Positions 37,368 through 40,368 of a stretch of DNA of 40,368 bases are shown one piece after another. Source of the stretch: a virus. The position numbers and the translations under genes are program-made. Numbering within the stretch: the stretch's first letter is position 1; the number at the start of each line of letters is the position of its first letter. The notes beneath the pieces are model-generated. The model was not told the origin of the DNA, searched no databases, and saw only the letters and a list, made by a program, of their open reading frames with translations. The stretch spans positions 1 to 40,368 of IMG/VR virus record IMGVR_UViG_3300036829_000107. One strand, 5' to 3'.

Positions 37368-37769
37368 ATGGGAAACATCGTCACCGTCGAGGCGAATGCG
37401 CTTCTGACCTCCAGCGTCACCGGCGCCGCGTACACCCCGCCTTCGGGGGTGATCAAGCTCGCGCTGATCACCGACGCGACGGACCCGACCGCCACTGCCG
37501 CCGGTAGTGAGGTGACCGGCGGCTCCTACGCCCGCCAGCCCCTGACCTCCGCCTGGGGTAGCGCGTCCGGTGGGACAATCACCAACAGCCTTCTGGCTAT
37601 CAGCTTCACCGGCATGCCCGGACCCATTGTCATCAAGAGCATTGAGCTGTGGGACTCCGCTGGCACCCCGGTGCGACGTTGGTTCGGTGCATTGACCGCC
37701 TCTAAGACCGTGAACGCTGGCGATACGGTGACTTTCGCCACGTCCAGCATTTCGATCTCGCTGACGTAA
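37368..37769 (+). CDS. Phage tail fibre-type protein, 133 aa
   Basis: ATG 37368 with AAGGACTGACA upstream. The product is a small beta-sandwich with the pattern of phage 'tail fibre protein' families: GVIKLALITDATDPTATAAG, then GSYARQPLTSAWGSASGGTI, then IKSIELWDSAGTPVRRWFG, ending TVTFATSSISISL. It probably attaches to or forms part of the tail tip next to the long repeat fibre gene. Confidence 0.82.
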   Translation: MGNIVTVEANALLTSSVTGAAYTPPSGVIKLALITDATDPTATAAGSEVTGGSYARQPLTSAWGSASGGTITNSLLAISFTGMPGPIVIKSIELWDSAGTPVRRWFGALTASKTVNAGDTVTFATSSISISLT

Positions 37770-37858
37770 TCGGAATTATGTGCGTCGTCTGGTGTGCGGC
37801 GGTCACACACCAGTCTTGCGGGTAAAATCGCTAACGTAAATACGGGGGGCAGCCGAGA
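37770..37858 (+). promoter_or_regulatory. Intergenic hairpin and possible promoter before the fibre gene
   Basis: CTGGTGTG and CACACCAG pair as an 8-bp hairpin (about 37789-37813). It is followed by a less GC-rich segment with TTGCGG and TAAATA about 15 bases apart, then GGGGGG before the ATG. The box spacing is short of optimal, so the promoter is uncertain. Confidence 0.4.
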
Positions 37859-40368
37859 ATGACCAGCACCCCAGTCGCGGGCACGCCGACCTCGGCTTCC
37901 ACTAATAGCGGAACATCTCTTGCAATTCCGTACCCGACTGGCCTTTCCTCCGGCCAAGTGTTGGTGCTGTCGGCGGCAAACGGAACACCGGCGACAATGT
38001 CCGCCCCGTCGGGGTCGGGGTGGGCATTGCTCGATTCTGGGTCATCGGTTCTAAGCGATTTGACCGCCGTCGTGTATTGGAAGGTGGCGACCGGTTCCGA
38101 GACTGGATCGGCCAGCGTGACCTGGTCGGGCTCCGGCCCTGGTACTGGGACCATGGTGGCGCTCGGCCAGGTGGCGACTTCGTCGCAGATCACCTCGCAT
38201 GGGCATAGTGTCTCCACCTCGACTTCCGCGAGTTCCCCGACGGCGCCTACGTTGTCCCCCGCGCCGAACGCCACCGACCTTGTGCTGCGTTACTACCAGT
38301 GCTCGACTAACGCACACAGCACCATCACGTCCTTGTCGGCGCCAGGTGGCACGTGGTCGACGCTAAGCAATGCGCACACCACGGGCACGAGTTCGGCGTA
38401 TAACAACGGGTCACTGTTAGCGTCGAAGACCGCGGGTACCGATAACCAGACGGTCACAGTGGCGGGATCGACGCCGGCCAGCGCGTGGATGGTTACTTCC
38501 GTCGCCGTAGCGGGTCTAGCCCTCACCGTCTGGAACGTCGCCGCGACGCTGTCCGCGTCCACCGGTCTGACATCGGCCGCCGCGGTCACCAAGCCGGCCG
38601 CCGCCACGCTGAGCGCGTCCGCCGGACTCACGTCGGCCGCGATCGTCACGCACCGACCGGCGGCCACTCTGGCGGCAACCGCCGGGCTGACCAGCGCGGC
38701 GGCGATCACTGAACGTCCGGCGACGGCACTGTCGGCCGCTACTGGTCTCACGGCTGCCGCGAAGCTGACGAAGTTCCCGTCGGCGACTCTGCCGGGCACC
38801 ACCGGTCTGACGTCGGCTGCGCACGACATCACGACGCCGGCCGCGATGCTGAGCGCCTCCGCTGGGCTCACGGCGGCCCCCCACCTCGTTATCCCTGTTT
38901 CAGCAAGCCCCCTGGCGGCGCACGGAGGGCTCACCAGCGCCGCCTCGATCACCGAACGCCCGGCGGCGACACTGTCGGGTACCACCGGTCTGTCCGCCGC
39001 CGCGCAGCTAACGAAGTTCCCGACGGCCACGCTGCCGGGCGTCACGAGTCTGTCCGCGACCGCGACCGATCTCACCGGGGCCGCCGCCACGCTGAGCGCG
39101 TCCGCCGGCATGACCAGCACCGCCGAGGTCAGTATCCCCCTAGCGGTCGTTCCGCTGGCCGCGATCGCGTCGCTCTTCGTGACGCTGGTTCCGACCGAGC
39201 TGGCCGCCGCGACGCTGGCGGCGAATGGTGGACTGACCGGCGCCGCCTCGATCACGAAGCTTCCTGCGGCGACGCTGAGTGTCACCGCCGGGCTCACCGC
39301 CGCCACGGTGACCGGTACGTCTGGCTCGGCCACCCTGTCGGTGACCACCGGTCTGTCCGCTACAGCAGCGGTCAACTACCTGCCGTCCGCCACTCTGGCG
39401 GCCGAGGGCGGACTGTCCTCGACGGCAACGGTCGAGTACCTGCCGTCCGCCACCCTGGCGGTCACCGCCGGACTCACGTCGTCCGTCGGTATCACCGAAC
39501 GTCCAGCGGCGGCACTGTCGGGCACCACCGGTCTGTCGGCAGACGCCAAGCTAACGAAGTTCCCGGTCGCCACCTTGGCGGCGCACGGTGGACTGACCAG
39601 CAACGCCTCGATCGACTATCACCCGGCCGCCACTCTGCCGGCGCACGGTGGACTGACTGCCGCGGCGTTGCACACCGCGTTGTCGCAGGCGACCCTGTCC
39701 GCGTCCACGTTCATCTCGCTGGTGCCCACCGAGTTCGGCGCCGCGACGTTGCCGGGTGCCGCCGGTCTATCGGCCACCGCGGTGGTAACGCAGCTCCCGG
39801 CCGCGACGCTCAGTGCCGCCACCGGCCTGACGTCGGTCGCTCAGGTCACCGAACAGGCCGTCGCCACCCTGGCGGCACAGGGTGGACTGACCGCGACCGC
39901 GTTGTTCGCGCGGGATCCTGGCACCGCCATCTTGGCGGCCACCGCCGGTCTAACCTCATCGGCCCTCGCCGGTCCCCGGGGTAGCGCGACGATCGCGGGA
40001 CAGTCTCAGCTCACCGTCGGGCCGTACTCGCTATTCCCCTGCACGACGCTGTACCCGAGTGACACGCTCTACCCGTCTACCGGCGCCTGGGTCCACACCT
40101 TCCCGAGCGCCAGCCTGTCGGTGTCCGCCGGACTCGTGGCAGCACTGGCCGGGGGACACATCCCGGTCGCTACCACCCTGAGCGCGACGACGGGGCTCAC
40201 GGCGAGCGCGACGCGCGTCAAGGTAGCGAGCGCGGCCCTGGCCGCCTCCTCGGCGTTGACGGCCAACGCCACGATCAGCTACCTGCCGAGTGCGACGTTG
40301 TCGGCGACCGCCGCACTGATCACCGAACCGGTAGACACCACCCGGGCGGCGGCGGTACTAGCCGCGCA
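37859..40368 (+). CDS. Long repetitive tail fibre, 3' end beyond the window
   Basis: ATG 37859 with GGGGGGCAGCC upstream; the frame stays open for 836 codons to the right edge. The first 225 residues are non-repetitive and beta-rich. From about residue 225 the chain becomes some 28-30 repeats of about 20 residues, with a consensus like AATLSATAGLTSAASITERP, a regular TL-x5-GLT pattern with alternating small residues. This suggests a beta-solenoid or fibrous stalk. Two places break the register (near 39160-39215 and 40020-40100). The last 120 bases still follow the repeat. Adhesion to the host surface is the likely role. Confidence 0.85.
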   Translation, partial: MTSTPVAGTPTSASTNSGTSLAIPYPTGLSSGQVLVLSAANGTPATMSAPSGSGWALLDSGSSVLSDLTAVVYWKVATGSETGSASVTWSGSGPGTGTMVALGQVATSSQITSHGHSVSTSTSASSPTAPTLSPAPNATDLVLRYYQCSTNAHSTITSLSAPGGTWSTLSNAHTTGTSSAYNNGSLLASKTAGTDNQTVTVAGSTPASAWMVTSVAVAGLALTVWNVAATLSASTGLTSAAAVTKPAAATLSASAGLTSAAIVTHRPAATLAATAGLTSAAAITERPATALSAATGLTAAAKLTKFPSATLPGTTGLTSAAHDITTPAAMLSASAGLTAAPHLVIPVSASPLAAHGGLTSAASITERPAATLSGTTGLSAAAQLTKFPTATLPGVTSLSATATDLTGAAATLSASAGMTSTAEVSIPLAVVPLAAIASLFVTLVPTELAAATLAANGGLTGAASITKLPAATLSVTAGLTAATVTGTSGSATLSVTTGLSATAAVNYLPSATLAAEGGLSSTATVEYLPSATLAVTAGLTSSVGITERPAAALSGTTGLSADAKLTKFPVATLAAHGGLTSNASIDYHPAATLPAHGGLTAAALHTALSQATLSASTFISLVPTEFGAATLPGAAGLSATAVVTQLPAATLSAATGLTSVAQVTEQAVATLAAQGGLTATALFARDPGTAILAATAGLTSSALAGPRGSATIAGQSQLTVGPYSLFPCTTLYPSDTLYPSTGAWVHTFPSASLSVSAGLVAALAGGHIPVATTLSATTGLTASATRVKVASAALAASSALTANATISYLPSATLSATAALITEPVDTTRAAAVLAA

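Noticed and set aside
38293-39375. A 360-codon minus-strand frame rich in Val, Ala and Asp across the fibre repeats
   Set aside because: It is the mirror of the plus-strand repeat unit; the plus frame has the start and ribosome site and continues from tail genes.

Overview
The window is a high-GC stretch of DNA from a tailed (siphovirus-type) phage or prophage of an actinobacterium. Evidence: high-GC codon use with many GTG starts, Endonuclease VII and HNH genes of actinophage type, a DUF6131-like membrane protein, an exact copy of the parS centromere core used by Bacillus and Streptomyces hosts, and a textbook head-to-tail gene order. The exact host genus cannot be decided from the sequence. 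No host chromosomal gene is visible and both ends cut through genes.

Left arm (1-9.0 kb): small, mostly unrecognised genes on the minus strand, plus a short tyrosine recombinase, a P-loop replication-type ATPase (DUF3631-like) and one plus-strand helix-turn-helix gene. Spacers between minus-strand genes are filled by a family of about 60-80 bp stem-loop elements whose stems change in a compensated way. Their ends often coincide with the upstream stop codon, and many starts are preceded by GATC. Three DNA-site features stand out: a 42-bp near-perfect palindrome directly upstream of the recombinase, four 19-bp iteron-like repeats directly after the ATPase gene, and a parS palindrome at 8549-8576 nested in a 62-bp dyad. 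Next to parS lies a gene-free segment crowded with TGATCA sites. Together they look like a phage-plasmid style maintenance region (resolution, replication, partition); this is inference.

Middle (9.1-12.6 kb): a tandem Endonuclease VII-type gene, then a tightly overlapping minus-strand accessory operon read from a clear promoter at 12.6 kb with a probably leaderless first gene. It encodes a protein with duplicated CxCxCG/SCGxC zinc-like motifs, a winged-helix-like protein, a mini membrane protein, an unknown protein, a lipoprotein and a proline-rich membrane protein.

Right arm (12.6-40.4 kb, plus strand): terminase large subunit with a C-terminal zinc ribbon, small membrane protein, tRNA-Cys, tRNA-Tyr and a tRNA-like element lacking a normal anticodon arm, portal, MuF-like protein, prohead protease fused to long C-terminal regions, major capsid with a probable Ig/FN3 insertion, HNH endonuclease, connector genes, major tail protein, tail assembly chaperones joined by a -1 slippery sequence GGGAAAC, tape measure with a run of about 24 glycines, minor tail proteins, an apparently split tail-hub gene interrupted by beta-rich cassette genes including a paralogous pair, further baseplate/tail genes, and a very long Ala/Thr/Leu-rich repeat fibre gene running off the right edge. 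No holin or endolysin is recognisable in the window.
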